Shown here: piece after piece, positions 25,554-34,429 of the stretch
Position numbering within the stretch: position 1 is the first letter of the stretch
Layout of the letters: every line of letters starts with the position of its first letter
Assembly: GCA_049670505.1 (NCBI GenBank)
Contig: JBATTK010000166.1
Span: 1 to 46,951, forward strand
Direction: 5' to 3'
From: JBATTK01 sp049670505
Lineage (GTDB): Bacteria; Bacteroidota; Bacteroidia; Flavobacteriales; Flavobacteriaceae
DNA length: 46,951 bases
Notes under the pieces: generated by a model
Told to the model about the DNA's origin: nothing
Seen by the model: only the letters and a program-made list of their open reading frames with translations
Databases searched by the model: none
Made by a program: the position numbers and the translations under genes

Positions 25554-25571
25554 ATATAAAGTCGCTTTTTT
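25515..25571 (+). terminator. terminator hairpin reaching into the LacI coding sequence
   Basis: A perfect 12-bp inverted repeat, AAAGCGACTTTA (25515-25526) and TAAAGTCGCTTT (25557-25568), spans the stop codon at 25551-25553 with a 30-nt loop and overlaps a T6 tract ending at 25571. The upstream arm encodes residues near the C-terminus of the regulator. The long loop is unusual, but stem and T tract fit a rho-independent terminator. Confidence 0.6.
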
Positions 25572-25684
25572 AAAGAATTCCGAGGTCTGAAAATAGAAAT
25601 CCGGGTAAGTCCCAAAATCCTATTCCTTCAGGCCTTGTATATTTTAAAATTGGAAATCTTATTGAAATTTCCTCAAAGCTACTG

Positions 25685-25718
25685 ACAAAACAAAACCCCT
25701 TTATATGGGAGTGGGGCC
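25685..25718 (-). terminator. possible terminator of the sus/amylase operon
   Basis: On the minus strand, shortly after the amylase stop, a CCCC arm (25713-25716 on plus as GGGG) pairs with a GGGG arm (25696-25699 on plus as CCCC) across a 13-nt loop and is followed by TTTTGTTTTG. The stem is short. Confidence 0.4.
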
Positions 25719-25725
25719 TTATTTT

Positions 25726-27162
25726 TCACTTAACGGACCATATGGCATATCCATTTCCGGGAGCCCTTAAACTTACCGATCCGTTACTATCCGTAGAAAG
25801 GGAGGTAGTGATGTTCCCTGTATAATCATGCAAATCCTGTGCTGTCCATTGTGTGCTTACGTCACGGGAAAGCTCCAGGCCATTTCGGTTAATATAAATT
25901 GCCAATCCGGGATTATCGCCTTCTCCGCTACGAAGCGCAATATATTCGTCATTGTCCGAGTATAGTACTTCCAAATCACCACTTGCGATGGTTCTGTTAA
26001 TTAAGATTAAATTGTTAAGTTTCTCTTTAAACTCTTCGTTTTCATAATCTAAATAGAAAATCGTTGGATATCCCGGATGTGTCAAAATATATGCATAGGC
26101 AAAAAGCTTATATTCCTGTTCTATTACAGGTTCTCGATCGGTATCATGATTGGCTACAAAGGTTACGGCTTCGTTAGGGTTGGTTTTCCAAAGCATATCC
26201 CCATTTTGAAGTATGCCCAAGTCGTTTCCTTGAAAAGCATCCCGCATTTGGAACAAGCATGGAAAATCAAATGCATTTACGCCAGAATCGGCAACCCATG
26301 TGCGAACAAGATCTGCATTACCGTCAAAGAACTCCCCTACGCTCCATCCACCTACCTCATTTACCCATTCGGTCACATAGGAGGCATTGAAACTCTTCAC
26401 ATAATCAAAACGCCAGCCATCAAAACCAACGGTATTCTTATAGTACTTCGCTACCGAATTATCAAATTTCCACAACCAGTTCTGTACGTTGTCCTGAAGG
26501 TGGCATAAATCCTGTTCTTCAAAAAAAAGTGCCTCTTCGTCATTAGCATGTATACTGTTTGGATGATAATCCTCAAAACTTCTGTTAAACATCCCTGAAG
26601 CATTTCCGTTTGCCTCGTTGAACAGTGTAAAGGTCTCCTTGCTTCTATAAGGATTGAACTCAGGACCTCCACCACTATTGTGCCCCATAACAATGTCTGC
26701 TATCACTTCTATATTATTGGCGTGGGCCGTTGTAATAAGATTATCCAACTCTTCCCTTGAACCAAAGCGGGTCTCCGTGGTTCCATGTTGAAAGTATTCT
26801 CCCAAATCATAGTAATCCGAAGGGTCGTATCCCATGGAAAAACCACCCGATTGTCCTTTTGAAACCGGGGGCAACCATATTCTGTCGATACCTACCGCTG
26901 CCCAGTCATCAGTTTTGTCCGCAATGAGATCCCACCAATCAAAACGTGGTTCTACATCCCAATAAAAAGCCTGCATCATAACGCCATTACCATTTAAGAA
27001 GGCCGTAAGGTCCTGTCCTTCGGATACTTCTCCTTCTTGAGAATCAACAGGTTCAATTAAACCTGTGGGCGTATCGAAAGCATCGGAGCATGAGACAGAG
27101 AATAGAATTCCAAATATCAAAATAACTGAAAACGCTTTGTTTTTTATTTTAAAAATAACCAT
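25726..27162 (-). CDS. GH13 alpha-amylase lipoprotein, archaeal-type (GH13_7-like)
   Basis: This 478-residue lipoprotein (signal ending LFSVSC, Cys25) is an endo-acting alpha-amylase. The segments GVMMQAFYWDV (~60-70) and SMGYDPSDYYDLGEYFQHGT (~109-128), and the C-terminal EYIALRSGEGDNPGLAIYIN region, closely resemble Thermococcales alpha-amylases of subfamily GH13_7. The catalytic triad is visible: nucleophile Asp253 in GWRFDY, acid/base Glu277 in VGEFFD, and Asp340 in VANHDT. GH13 region I reads DIVMGH (156-161) instead of the usual DxVxNH, so the Asn that normally helps bind calcium is Gly160. It is the last gene of the susC-susD-susE-amylase operon, 91 bp after the susE-like gene, and is presumably displayed at the cell surface where it cuts starch or glycogen into oligosaccharides for SusCD uptake. 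Confidence 0.9.
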   Translation of the reverse strand: MVIFKIKNKAFSVILIFGILFSVSCSDAFDTPTGLIEPVDSQEGEVSEGQDLTAFLNGNGVMMQAFYWDVEPRFDWWDLIADKTDDWAAVGIDRIWLPPVSKGQSGGFSMGYDPSDYYDLGEYFQHGTTETRFGSREELDNLITTAHANNIEVIADIVMGHNSGGGPEFNPYRSKETFTLFNEANGNASGMFNRSFEDYHPNSIHANDEEALFFEEQDLCHLQDNVQNWLWKFDNSVAKYYKNTVGFDGWRFDYVKSFNASYVTEWVNEVGGWSVGEFFDGNADLVRTWVADSGVNAFDFPCLFQMRDAFQGNDLGILQNGDMLWKTNPNEAVTFVANHDTDREPVIEQEYKLFAYAYILTHPGYPTIFYLDYENEEFKEKLNNLILINRTIASGDLEVLYSDNDEYIALRSGEGDNPGLAIYINRNGLELSRDVSTQWTAQDLHDYTGNITTSLSTDSNGSVSLRAPGNGYAIWSVK

Positions 27163-27253
27163 TGTAATGAATTGAACGAGATTAATGTATTGCTGAATTT
27201 AGCCGAAGTCGCAAAAGTATTTTTCGACTTCGGCCATAATTTTTTTTGACCTT

Positions 27254-28405
27254 TTATTCCTTTTCAACAAGGATATAACTGCCATCCAGATCATTGAACC
27301 AAATTTCGTAGGTTCCAGCATCTACAGGAATGTTCGGTCCGTTTTCCGTACTGCCATAACCGGTCAGTGGCGTATCGTTGCCCCAACTTGTGTCCCAGGC
27401 ATTTTCTGCCCTGAACTTTATTTCGCCACTAAACAATTCCAATTCCTCAATGTACCAAATATGAGGGTCAAATGCGGATTGTACGAGATCGGTGTCCGGA
27501 AGGATAGTATCATCCCAACCGTCGCCATTACCTGTTCTGGCAGAGCCCATAATTCCAATGGTTGAATAAATGGTGGCGCCACTGGCATCATATGGCGATA
27601 TAGATAGCGTACCCTCTTCAATATTAATTAATATCTCATAATAACCTTCAGGCCCACCAATACTTATGTTCGAAGGATCTCTTCCCAATGCATCACTACT
27701 CACAAAAGAATCCGAATCCAATCCCCACTGAGGTTGCCATTGACCCCTAATCTCCAGTAATTTAAACTCATTGGGTATTCCAAGAAATCTTCCTTTATAA
27801 CCAAATAAGTTTGCATTGTTGGGATCTCTTATGATCGGAGAGTTATTGTTATTGTTGTTCCAATCGAAAGCGGTAGCGTTCCCGACCAAAAATAAATTTT
27901 TCAAAATAATTGGGACAGTTGATTCCTCAAAGGGCACGATGCTGAAAGAAATTACATCGGATTCCATAGCCTGTGAACTACCCAGAGAAGCAACTACCTT
28001 AGCTTCCATGGCAACGGGAATGGTATTGTCGTCACCATCTTTTACTACAGCTTGGAGAAAGGTGTCCAGAAGTAGATTATTAAGCTCTTGTACCGTTAAG
28101 GAAACAAAGGTATTAGTTGTGGTTCCAAAGCTGTGCGGTTCGGCAAAATCATTGCCGGAAATACCCATGAACAGTTCATAGCTCTCCACCGTGCTTACAT
28201 CAAAATTAGCGGGAGACCAGGTAAAGGTCAAAGCAATATTGCTTGCAGTTTCTTCGGTAAGCACTACGGTACTACCGTTCAATTGGGAGGATAATACGGG
28301 CGGTGTTATTGCCGATGCTACGATGGTAGGATCGTCATCGGTACAACCTACCAGTGAAAACATTAAAATCAACGATAAAAATTTTCCTAAATATTTCATT
28401 TTCAT
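27254..28405 (-). CDS. SusE/SusF-like starch-binding outer-membrane lipoprotein
   Basis: This 383-residue lipoprotein has a signal ending MFSLVGC (Cys21). An N-terminal SusE-type Ig-like domain (~40-130, with NIALTFTWSPANFDVS) is followed by two domains resembling the SusE/SusF carbohydrate-binding modules: LFLVGNATAFDWNNN... near 175 and IGIMGSARTGNGDGWDD... near 285. Each carries tryptophans (NEFKLLEIRGQWQPQWG; IKFRAENAWDTSWGND) of the kind that stack on glucan chains. It should hold starch at the outer face of the outer membrane beside SusC/SusD. The ATG at 28405 (MKMKYLGKF) is preferred over a TTG two codons upstream. It follows susD by 15 bp and precedes the amylase by 91 bp. The family is diverse in sequence, so the assignment rests on domain pattern and position. 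Confidence 0.8.
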   Translation of the reverse strand: MKMKYLGKFLSLILMFSLVGCTDDDPTIVASAITPPVLSSQLNGSTVVLTEETASNIALTFTWSPANFDVSTVESYELFMGISGNDFAEPHSFGTTTNTFVSLTVQELNNLLLDTFLQAVVKDGDDNTIPVAMEAKVVASLGSSQAMESDVISFSIVPFEESTVPIILKNLFLVGNATAFDWNNNNNNSPIIRDPNNANLFGYKGRFLGIPNEFKLLEIRGQWQPQWGLDSDSFVSSDALGRDPSNISIGGPEGYYEILINIEEGTLSISPYDASGATIYSTIGIMGSARTGNGDGWDDTILPDTDLVQSAFDPHIWYIEELELFSGEIKFRAENAWDTSWGNDTPLTGYGSTENGPNIPVDAGTYEIWFNDLDGSYILVEKE

Positions 28406-28420
28406 GTACAATTTAAATTA

Positions 28421-30034
28421 TTAATAACCGGGGTTTTGTGTTAAATTGGGATTTGCACTTAAGTCTCCTGAAGGAATCGGAAAAATATTAAAATGCTCGG
28501 GAATAGCGGTTCCGTTTTCAGAACCTCCTTTCCAATCCCATAGATAGGTACTTCCGGTATATTGACCAAAACGTACCAAATCTGTTCTTCTGTAACCTTC
28601 CCAACCAAGTTCCCTACCTCTTTCATCCAAAATGAACTGAAGGTCAATGGAAGTAACATTGCCGGAAGTATCTCCATATGCACGTTGCCGTATTGCATTA
28701 ACATAGCTCAACGCCGTTGCTTGATCTCCGCCTCCACCTCTTAGAAATGCTTCGGCATACATTAAATAAGTATCGGCCAAACGGAAGAGGGGAAGATCTA
28801 TATCGGGATAGCTATCATCTTGCCCGGGAACTCCTGTAGAGCTTAAGTTTCTGTATTTGGTGTACCCGAATCCTTCTTCAAAATCACTTCCGGTGGGAGG
28901 AGAGGTCAGCTCCAAAGAGTGTCCGTCCTTAAAGAGAAAAGAAGCACGTTGATCGGGACTGTCCTGAAAGGGATCATCCCCGGGAAACTCAAAAAGCCGC
29001 ACAAAACTTTCTTTACAGGAAAGACCGGCAAATCCGCCTGTATTTGCACCGAAATCTCCGGTCGAGTTAATATTTGCATCTAAAGCTCCGTTGACCAGGA
29101 TAAACATTAAACCGAAGGATTGGGTCTGTATCCCATCATGTGTAATAGGAAAAATAATCCCATCGGCCGTATTATTGTCCGCCAAAAAGAGGTGGTTATA
29201 ATTCTCCTCCAATGTATATCCTGCAGCTATGATCCTATTACAAAAGTCCAAGCAATCGCTATACCGATTTTCTCCAATAAAGGATTCCGCATTAAGGTAT
29301 AATCTGGCCAACAGTGTCCAGGCCGCTGCTTGATCGGCCCTACCATAACCATTTTGTCTTGCAGGAACCATAAGATCGGCTATTTCCAACAGTTCGGACT
29401 CTAGATATTGGAAGAGAGCGGTTCCATTGGTCTGCTCCGGTAAAAAAGCCCCTGGTAGATTCTCTTCCGTAACAAAAGGGACGTTGCCCCCGAACATTTC
29501 CAAGGCGTGGTAGTAGCTTAATGCTCTCAAAAAGCGCGCTTCTGCCCGATAAAAGTTTATTTCGGCTCTTAAGGCCTCGTCTACGCCCCTTGAATCTAAT
29601 GCAGATTCGCTGGTCTGTCTTAAAAATTCATTGGTCTGTGTAACTTGGAATATGATTCTATTGTAGACCACGGAAATCACATCGTTGTCCGGTGTCCATG
29701 TATTGATCAATAATTCGGGAAGTCCAGCATCGTTATAACGCCATTTTACGGCATCCGCTGTTACTTCATTAAGATAGAAATAAGTTCTTGTATATTGAGA
29801 GTTTCCCTCATCAAAACCTATTAAATCGCCTTGCCCTGAAGGCCCTTGTTGTCCTGTAACCGCTAGTCCGGCATATATTTTTGCTAAAAACTGCAAATAG
29901 CTCTCCGGATCATCAAAGGCATTTTCGGAATTAATGTTTATGGTGTCTATCTCGTCAAGGTCGTTAATACATCCATTGAAAACAAAAACGAATACGAATA
30001 GCGGTATTAGTCTATATATTTTATTGATTTTCAT
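28421..30034 (-). CDS. susD: SusD/RagB-family lipoprotein (pair 2, maltodextrin)
   Basis: This 537-residue lipoprotein (signal ending VFVFNGC, Cys22) has the SusD helical core: FLRALSYYHALEMFGGNVPFV near 170, LPLFRLADTYLMYAEAFLRGGG near 430, and the family C-terminus FNIFPIPSGDLSANPNLTQNPGY. It binds incoming oligosaccharide and closes over SusC. Its operon also carries a SusE-like binding protein and an amylase, and the plus-strand arm carries a maltose phosphorylase, so the ligand is most likely a maltodextrin. It lies 17 bp downstream of the SusC stop and 15 bp upstream of the susE-like start. Confidence 0.92.
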   Translation of the reverse strand: MKINKIYRLIPLFVFVFVFNGCINDLDEIDTININSENAFDDPESYLQFLAKIYAGLAVTGQQGPSGQGDLIGFDEGNSQYTRTYFYLNEVTADAVKWRYNDAGLPELLINTWTPDNDVISVVYNRIIFQVTQTNEFLRQTSESALDSRGVDEALRAEINFYRAEARFLRALSYYHALEMFGGNVPFVTEENLPGAFLPEQTNGTALFQYLESELLEIADLMVPARQNGYGRADQAAAWTLLARLYLNAESFIGENRYSDCLDFCNRIIAAGYTLEENYNHLFLADNNTADGIIFPITHDGIQTQSFGLMFILVNGALDANINSTGDFGANTGGFAGLSCKESFVRLFEFPGDDPFQDSPDQRASFLFKDGHSLELTSPPTGSDFEEGFGYTKYRNLSSTGVPGQDDSYPDIDLPLFRLADTYLMYAEAFLRGGGGDQATALSYVNAIRQRAYGDTSGNVTSIDLQFILDERGRELGWEGYRRTDLVRFGQYTGSTYLWDWKGGSENGTAIPEHFNIFPIPSGDLSANPNLTQNPGY

Positions 30035-30051
30035 ATGTTTTAGTTTTTTTA

Positions 30052-33030
30052 TTAAAAGTCCAATGATAATCCCAGCTGCACAACAAATGGCCTCGGGTAT
30101 ACATTATTATCTATCCCATTTGTAATTTCGGGATCTAAGCCATCATAATCTGTAATAACGAAGACGTTTTGCATTGTTCCAAAAATCCGCATTCTAGAGC
30201 TTTCGTTCCATAACTTATCCAGCGTATATCCCAGGGTCATATTATCCATCCGGATAAAAGAGGCATCCCTAACATAATAGTCCGAAAATGTAATCCGGTC
30301 ATTGGTGTCCTCAAAATTTGATTGTAATACGGATGTGGCTACATTTCTGAGATCTTGTCCAACATTTAGGTTTCTGAAATTCCCACGGTTCAAATCGATG
30401 CCATTATAGTTGTAATTTCCATAGCTGGCACGTGCAGAAAAACTAAAATCCCATTGTTTATAGTTAAATCGGCTATTCAGACCAAAATTGGCAAGCGGCG
30501 CTGCCTGGTTAAAAGCCCTTCTATCCAAATCATTAATGACCCCATCATTGTTACGATCTCTTACCACACCTTCTAGAGGGTTGCCATTTTGATCATATAC
30601 CTGTTCGTATACAAAATAGCTTCTGGTAGGTTGCCCTACCAAATGATATTGGACACCATCATCTCCTCCAATGCCAATAAGGGAGGTGCCGCTGACAGGG
30701 ATTCCTGTTCCGGGGGTATTCCCGGTAAGGAACAATCGGTCTATTTCATTTTCATTGTAGGCAAAGTTGAACCCTAGATCCCAGGTAAAATTCTCCGTAT
30801 CGAAAACGGCTGCATCCAGCGAGAATTCTATCCCCTTATTGGTGAGGCTTCCTATATTTGTGGGTAATCTGTTGGTTAGGTTGCTCCCTGCCGCAACGTT
30901 AACGGTACTTAATAAATCTTCGGTTTCCCGATAATAGGCTTCAATGGCACCATTAATTCTATTATCAAAAAGGCCAAAATCTAAACCGATATTATAGGTA
31001 GTGGTCTCTTCCCATTTAATATTGGCATCAAAGGGTTGTGCCCTAATGGTTGTAGAAAAGATAGGGTTGCCATTGGCATCCTGTCCAATTTGGGTAGCGG
31101 CTCCATTTTGACTTGGGGAGAACTGCGGGAGGAATGGTTGTGTGTCCGTACCTTGCAATACGTCTTGCTGACCCGTTATACCCCAACCTAATCGGAGTTT
31201 TAGATTGGACAATGTATTGGAATCCTTTAAAAAGTTCTCATCACTTATGTTCCACGCCAACGCGGCGGCGGGGAAATTACCCCAACGGTTATCTCCCCCA
31301 AATCTAGAAGAACCGTCCCTTCTATAGGTCAGGGTCAATAAATATTTATCGTTCAGTACATAGTTGAAACGCCCAAAAAAAGATTGTAGATTGCTTTCTA
31401 AAATTGTATTTATAAGCAAGGCCCCTCCTATACCATCTCCCCTTAAATCTTCACTTAATCTATTTTCGTAGAAATTTTGATAGGAATACCCTGCCGTAAA
31501 ATCCAATCTGGATTTCAGTTTATCCAAATCTTTGGTGTATTTAAAATAGGCATCCAATAGCTTATTTTCCTCATCTTGGTTAAAGTTCCGTATCCTACCT
31601 TCAACTATAGCTTGGTTGGCCAAAGTAGCAGGTTGGATATCGGATCCTTCCCCTTTGGATTTGTCAATTCCTAAATTGACCGTAGCCGTAATATCCGGGA
31701 AAAAATGTAGTTGGTAATCCAATTTTGCATTACCGACGAATCTTCTGGTAATGGTACTATTATCCCGCAATTCCAACTTCGCCAAAGGGTTGTCTATGGT
31801 GTTGGTAGTCGCTGTACCATCTGCTTCATAGTAATCAAAAAAACCTCCGGGTAAAGCGGCATCAAAAACCGGTTGGGTAGGGTCAAATTCAAGTGCACTT
31901 CCAATAGCTCCGGTATCGGCAAAATTATTTTCCGTGTAGGATCCCCTACCATTGATCTCAATTTTAAGCTTATCATCAAATAAACGAGGCGTTACATTAA
32001 GAGAGGCCGTAGTTCGCTCCAATGCCTCGGTCCTTAAGATTCCATCTTGCTGTGTATATCCTACAGAAGCCCTAAAAGGTACTCCTTTGATACCCCCGCC
32101 TACGCTGAAATTGGTATCCGTTCCTATTGCCGTAGAAAAAATTTGTTCCTGCCAGTTGGTATCGGCGGTGCCCAGATCATCTACACGGCCGGGGAATCTT
32201 TCTTCTATGAGATTGCGAAAATCCGAAGCCCCAAAAACGCCGATAACATCTTTCAAGGTGCTTACGGAAACGGAAGAATTGAACGTATACTTAAGTTCCC
32301 CCGCAGTACCTTTTTTAGTGGTTATTATGATAACCCCGTTAGAGGCCCTAGAACCGTAGATGGCCGTTGCAGAGGCATCCTTTAAAATAGAAAAAGAAGA
32401 AATGTCACTGGGGTTGACAAAATCGAAGACGTTTCTGGAACCGGAATTTCGCTGTTCGTCCAGACCCTGGTTATCCAAAGGAACCCCATCAATAATAATC
32501 AAGGGATCATTGCTCGCATCCAACGAAGATCCCCCTCTAATCCTGATTTGACTGCCACTTCCCGGAGCCCCTCCATTTGTGGTAATATTGACCCCTGCGG
32601 CCTTACCTACCAAAAGATCTTGGGGAGAGGCAATGAATCCTTGATTCAGTTCCTCTTCCGTTACACCTATAACCGCACCGGTAGCATCTTTTTTGGTCGT
32701 AGTACCATAACCTATGACCACAACTTCGCCCAACTGTTGGGCATCTTCTTCCAAAGCGATGTTCAAGGTGGTGCCTGTTACCGTAGTTTCGATATTTTTG
32801 AAACCAATGTAGGAAAATTGTAAAATATCACCTTCATTGACAGTAATTATGTAATTTCCATCGAAATCGGTAGTGGTTCCCGTAGAAGTACCTTTTACTA
32901 TAATGCTTACCCCGGGCAAAGGTAGCCCCGTGGCTTTTTCGGTTACTGTACCATTTACGGTGGTCTGTGCTATAATTCCGATGGGAATCATACACGTCAC
33001 CAGTAGAAGATACTGTTTGAGTTTTTTCAT
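30052..33030 (-). CDS. susC: SusC/RagA-family TonB-dependent maltodextrin transporter (pair 2)
   Basis: This 992-residue outer-membrane protein has a signal peptide ending IGIIAQ, a carboxypeptidase-like regulatory domain (VNGTVTEKATGLPLPGVSII, DFDGNYII), a SusC junction (QLGEVVVIGYGTTTKKDATG), a plug domain with PLIIIDGVPL and ILKDASATAIYGSRASNGV, and a barrel ending QLGLSLDF. It heads the susC-susD-susE-amylase operon. A minus-strand TAATTTTG box at 33085-33092 fits the Bacteroidota -7 consensus and would give a leader of about 50 nt. It should carry malto-oligosaccharides released by the surface amylase into the periplasm. The divergent LacI gene at 33371 is the probable regulator. Confidence 0.93.
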   Translation of the reverse strand: MKKLKQYLLLVTCMIPIGIIAQTTVNGTVTEKATGLPLPGVSIIVKGTSTGTTTDFDGNYIITVNEGDILQFSYIGFKNIETTVTGTTLNIALEEDAQQLGEVVVIGYGTTTKKDATGAVIGVTEEELNQGFIASPQDLLVGKAAGVNITTNGGAPGSGSQIRIRGGSSLDASNDPLIIIDGVPLDNQGLDEQRNSGSRNVFDFVNPSDISSFSILKDASATAIYGSRASNGVIIITTKKGTAGELKYTFNSSVSVSTLKDVIGVFGASDFRNLIEERFPGRVDDLGTADTNWQEQIFSTAIGTDTNFSVGGGIKGVPFRASVGYTQQDGILRTEALERTTASLNVTPRLFDDKLKIEINGRGSYTENNFADTGAIGSALEFDPTQPVFDAALPGGFFDYYEADGTATTNTIDNPLAKLELRDNSTITRRFVGNAKLDYQLHFFPDITATVNLGIDKSKGEGSDIQPATLANQAIVEGRIRNFNQDEENKLLDAYFKYTKDLDKLKSRLDFTAGYSYQNFYENRLSEDLRGDGIGGALLINTILESNLQSFFGRFNYVLNDKYLLTLTYRRDGSSRFGGDNRWGNFPAAALAWNISDENFLKDSNTLSNLKLRLGWGITGQQDVLQGTDTQPFLPQFSPSQNGAATQIGQDANGNPIFSTTIRAQPFDANIKWEETTTYNIGLDFGLFDNRINGAIEAYYRETEDLLSTVNVAAGSNLTNRLPTNIGSLTNKGIEFSLDAAVFDTENFTWDLGFNFAYNENEIDRLFLTGNTPGTGIPVSGTSLIGIGGDDGVQYHLVGQPTRSYFVYEQVYDQNGNPLEGVVRDRNNDGVINDLDRRAFNQAAPLANFGLNSRFNYKQWDFSFSARASYGNYNYNGIDLNRGNFRNLNVGQDLRNVATSVLQSNFEDTNDRITFSDYYVRDASFIRMDNMTLGYTLDKLWNESSRMRIFGTMQNVFVITDYDGLDPEITNGIDNNVYPRPFVVQLGLSLDF

Positions 33031-33084
33031 AAATGCCTTGTTTGAATTAGTCTATTTTTAATCACTTAATTCTCTTTCTCACAT

Positions 33085-33092
33085 CAAAATTA
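33085..33092 (-). promoter_or_regulatory. Bacteroidota -7 promoter box for the susC operon
   Basis: The minus strand reads TAATTTTG, a perfect TAnnTTTG element, 54 bp upstream of the susC ATG at 33030. No clear TTG -33 element is visible at the usual distance. Confidence 0.5.
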
Positions 33093-33304
33093 TGTAAAAA
33101 TTATGTTAAATTTCTGACAGTATCGGCACTATGGGCTATTACAACGTTTTCCTGTGGACAACTTTTATTTTTATTTAATATTTAAAAAAAGAATTGAAAA
33201 CTAGGAATTTCGCAATTTCACCACGGATTTTTGATAAATTTATAAGTTATGAAATGAGCCATAACAATTCTTGATACCAACCGAGATGTTGATTGGCGAA
33301 TTAC

Positions 33305-33338
33305 ACCCGCCTACCGAAGTCTCGTACGGAGGGCAGGT
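33305..33338. repeat. GC-rich imperfect inverted repeat in the LacI leader
   Basis: ACCCGCCTACCG and CGGAGGGCAGGT form arms around AAGTCTCGTA, pairing at most positions. It stands out in an AT-rich gap 33 bp before the LacI ATG. It has no T tract, so it is not a simple terminator; it may be a leader structure or a dispersed intergenic repeat. Confidence 0.4.
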
Positions 33339-33370
33339 CTGACCTTTAAAAGACAAATAAATATCAACAG

Positions 33371-34429
33371 ATGAAACCTAAAATGACACTTAAAAGGATA
33401 GCCAGGGAACTTGATGTTTCTATTTCCACGGTTTCCAAATCTTTGCATGACGATAAGGCCATTAGTCGTGAGACCAGGGAAAAAATCCAAGCCTTTGCCA
33501 AGTTCTACAACTACCGCCCAAATAATATTGCGCTAAGTTTAAAGAATAAACAAACGAAAACAATAGGGCTTATCATTCCGGAAATCGTACATCATTTTTT
33601 TGCCAAAGTCATGAGCGGAATAGAGCAGGTAGCCAATTCAAAAGGCTATAATGTAATTATAGGTGTTTCCAACGAATCTTTTGATAAGGAAGTGATCAAT
33701 ATGGAAATGTTGGTCAACGGCAGTATCGATGGATTTATTATGTCCATATCCAAGGAGACCTTGCTGAAGCAGGATTATCATCATCTAAAGGAAATTATAA
33801 ATCAAGGAATGCCGATCGTAATGTTTGACCGGGTCGTTCATGAAATAGGTTGCGATAAAGTAGTGGTAGATGATGAGGAGGGCTCTAGAAAGGCCGTGCA
33901 GAAACTTTTGGATACAGATTGTAAAAAGATACTGTTGCTTACTACCAAAGATTATATAAATATCGGTAGGATGCGTACACAGGGTTATTTAAAAGCCTTA
34001 CAGGAGAACAACATTGCAGCCAGACCGGAACTTATCATTAAAATTGAAGATCTGTTGGATGCGGACCTACTGCGGAAATCGATCGAAAAGGAGTTGAATA
34101 CAATTTTTGATAAAGTTCCCGATATCGATGGTGTCTTTGCGGTCAATGAAATATTTGCAATAACAGCCTTGAACGTGGCCAGAAAACGAGGACTTCGGAT
34201 TCCCGATGATTTGTCGGTGATCAGTTTTTCGGATGGTGTTTTATCCCAAAACTCCCGCCCTAACTTAACAACGGTCAGTCAACATGGGTTGCAAATGGGT
34301 GAGGTGGCCGCCATGATGCTTATCGATAGGTTGGAAAAAGTAGAAACACAAGCAGAAGAAGAGGAGGAACATTTTCTGCTAAAAGTTATAAAAACGGAAC
34401 TAATAGAAAGGGATTCTACGAAAAAGTAA
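33371..34429 (+). CDS. LacI-family transcriptional regulator of the maltodextrin locus
   Basis: This 352-residue LacI/GalR regulator has a helix-turn-helix at ~7-28 (LKRIARELDVSISTVSKSLH), a hinge (PNNIALSLKNKQTKTIG), and an effector domain opening with TIGLIIPEIVHHFFAKVMSG. It is a close paralogue of the regulator at 24534, sharing the same recognition helix but carrying an acidic insertion (EKVETQAEEEEEHF) near the C-terminus. It is divergent from susC and upstream of pgmB and the GH65 gene on the same strand, so it probably controls both arms in response to maltose or maltodextrins. The 214-bp gap before pgmB is too long to assume a single transcript and contains no ORF for the permease often found in such loci. 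Confidence 0.9.
   Translation: MKPKMTLKRIARELDVSISTVSKSLHDDKAISRETREKIQAFAKFYNYRPNNIALSLKNKQTKTIGLIIPEIVHHFFAKVMSGIEQVANSKGYNVIIGVSNESFDKEVINMEMLVNGSIDGFIMSISKETLLKQDYHHLKEIINQGMPIVMFDRVVHEIGCDKVVVDDEEGSRKAVQKLLDTDCKKILLLTTKDYINIGRMRTQGYLKALQENNIAARPELIIKIEDLLDADLLRKSIEKELNTIFDKVPDIDGVFAVNEIFAITALNVARKRGLRIPDDLSVISFSDGVLSQNSRPNLTTVSQHGLQMGEVAAMMLIDRLEKVETQAEEEEEHFLLKVIKTELIERDSTKK

Larger units (their letters stand above)
33031..33370. other. divergent promoter region between susC and LacI
   Basis: This 340-bp gap has no credible ORF. It holds the susC promoter box at 33085-33092, A/T-rich DNA in the middle, and a GC-rich imperfect hairpin at 33305-33338 in the leader of the LacI gene. No clear copy of the near-palindrome at 24242-24259 was found. 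Confidence 0.5.

Noticed and set aside
33142..33156. CAACGTTTTCCTGTG as a LacI operator upstream of the maltodextrin susC
   Set aside because: Contains a CG-centred AACGTTTT core, but the arms do not pair (right arm TTTTCC, left arm complement TTGTAA). Too weak to list as a site.
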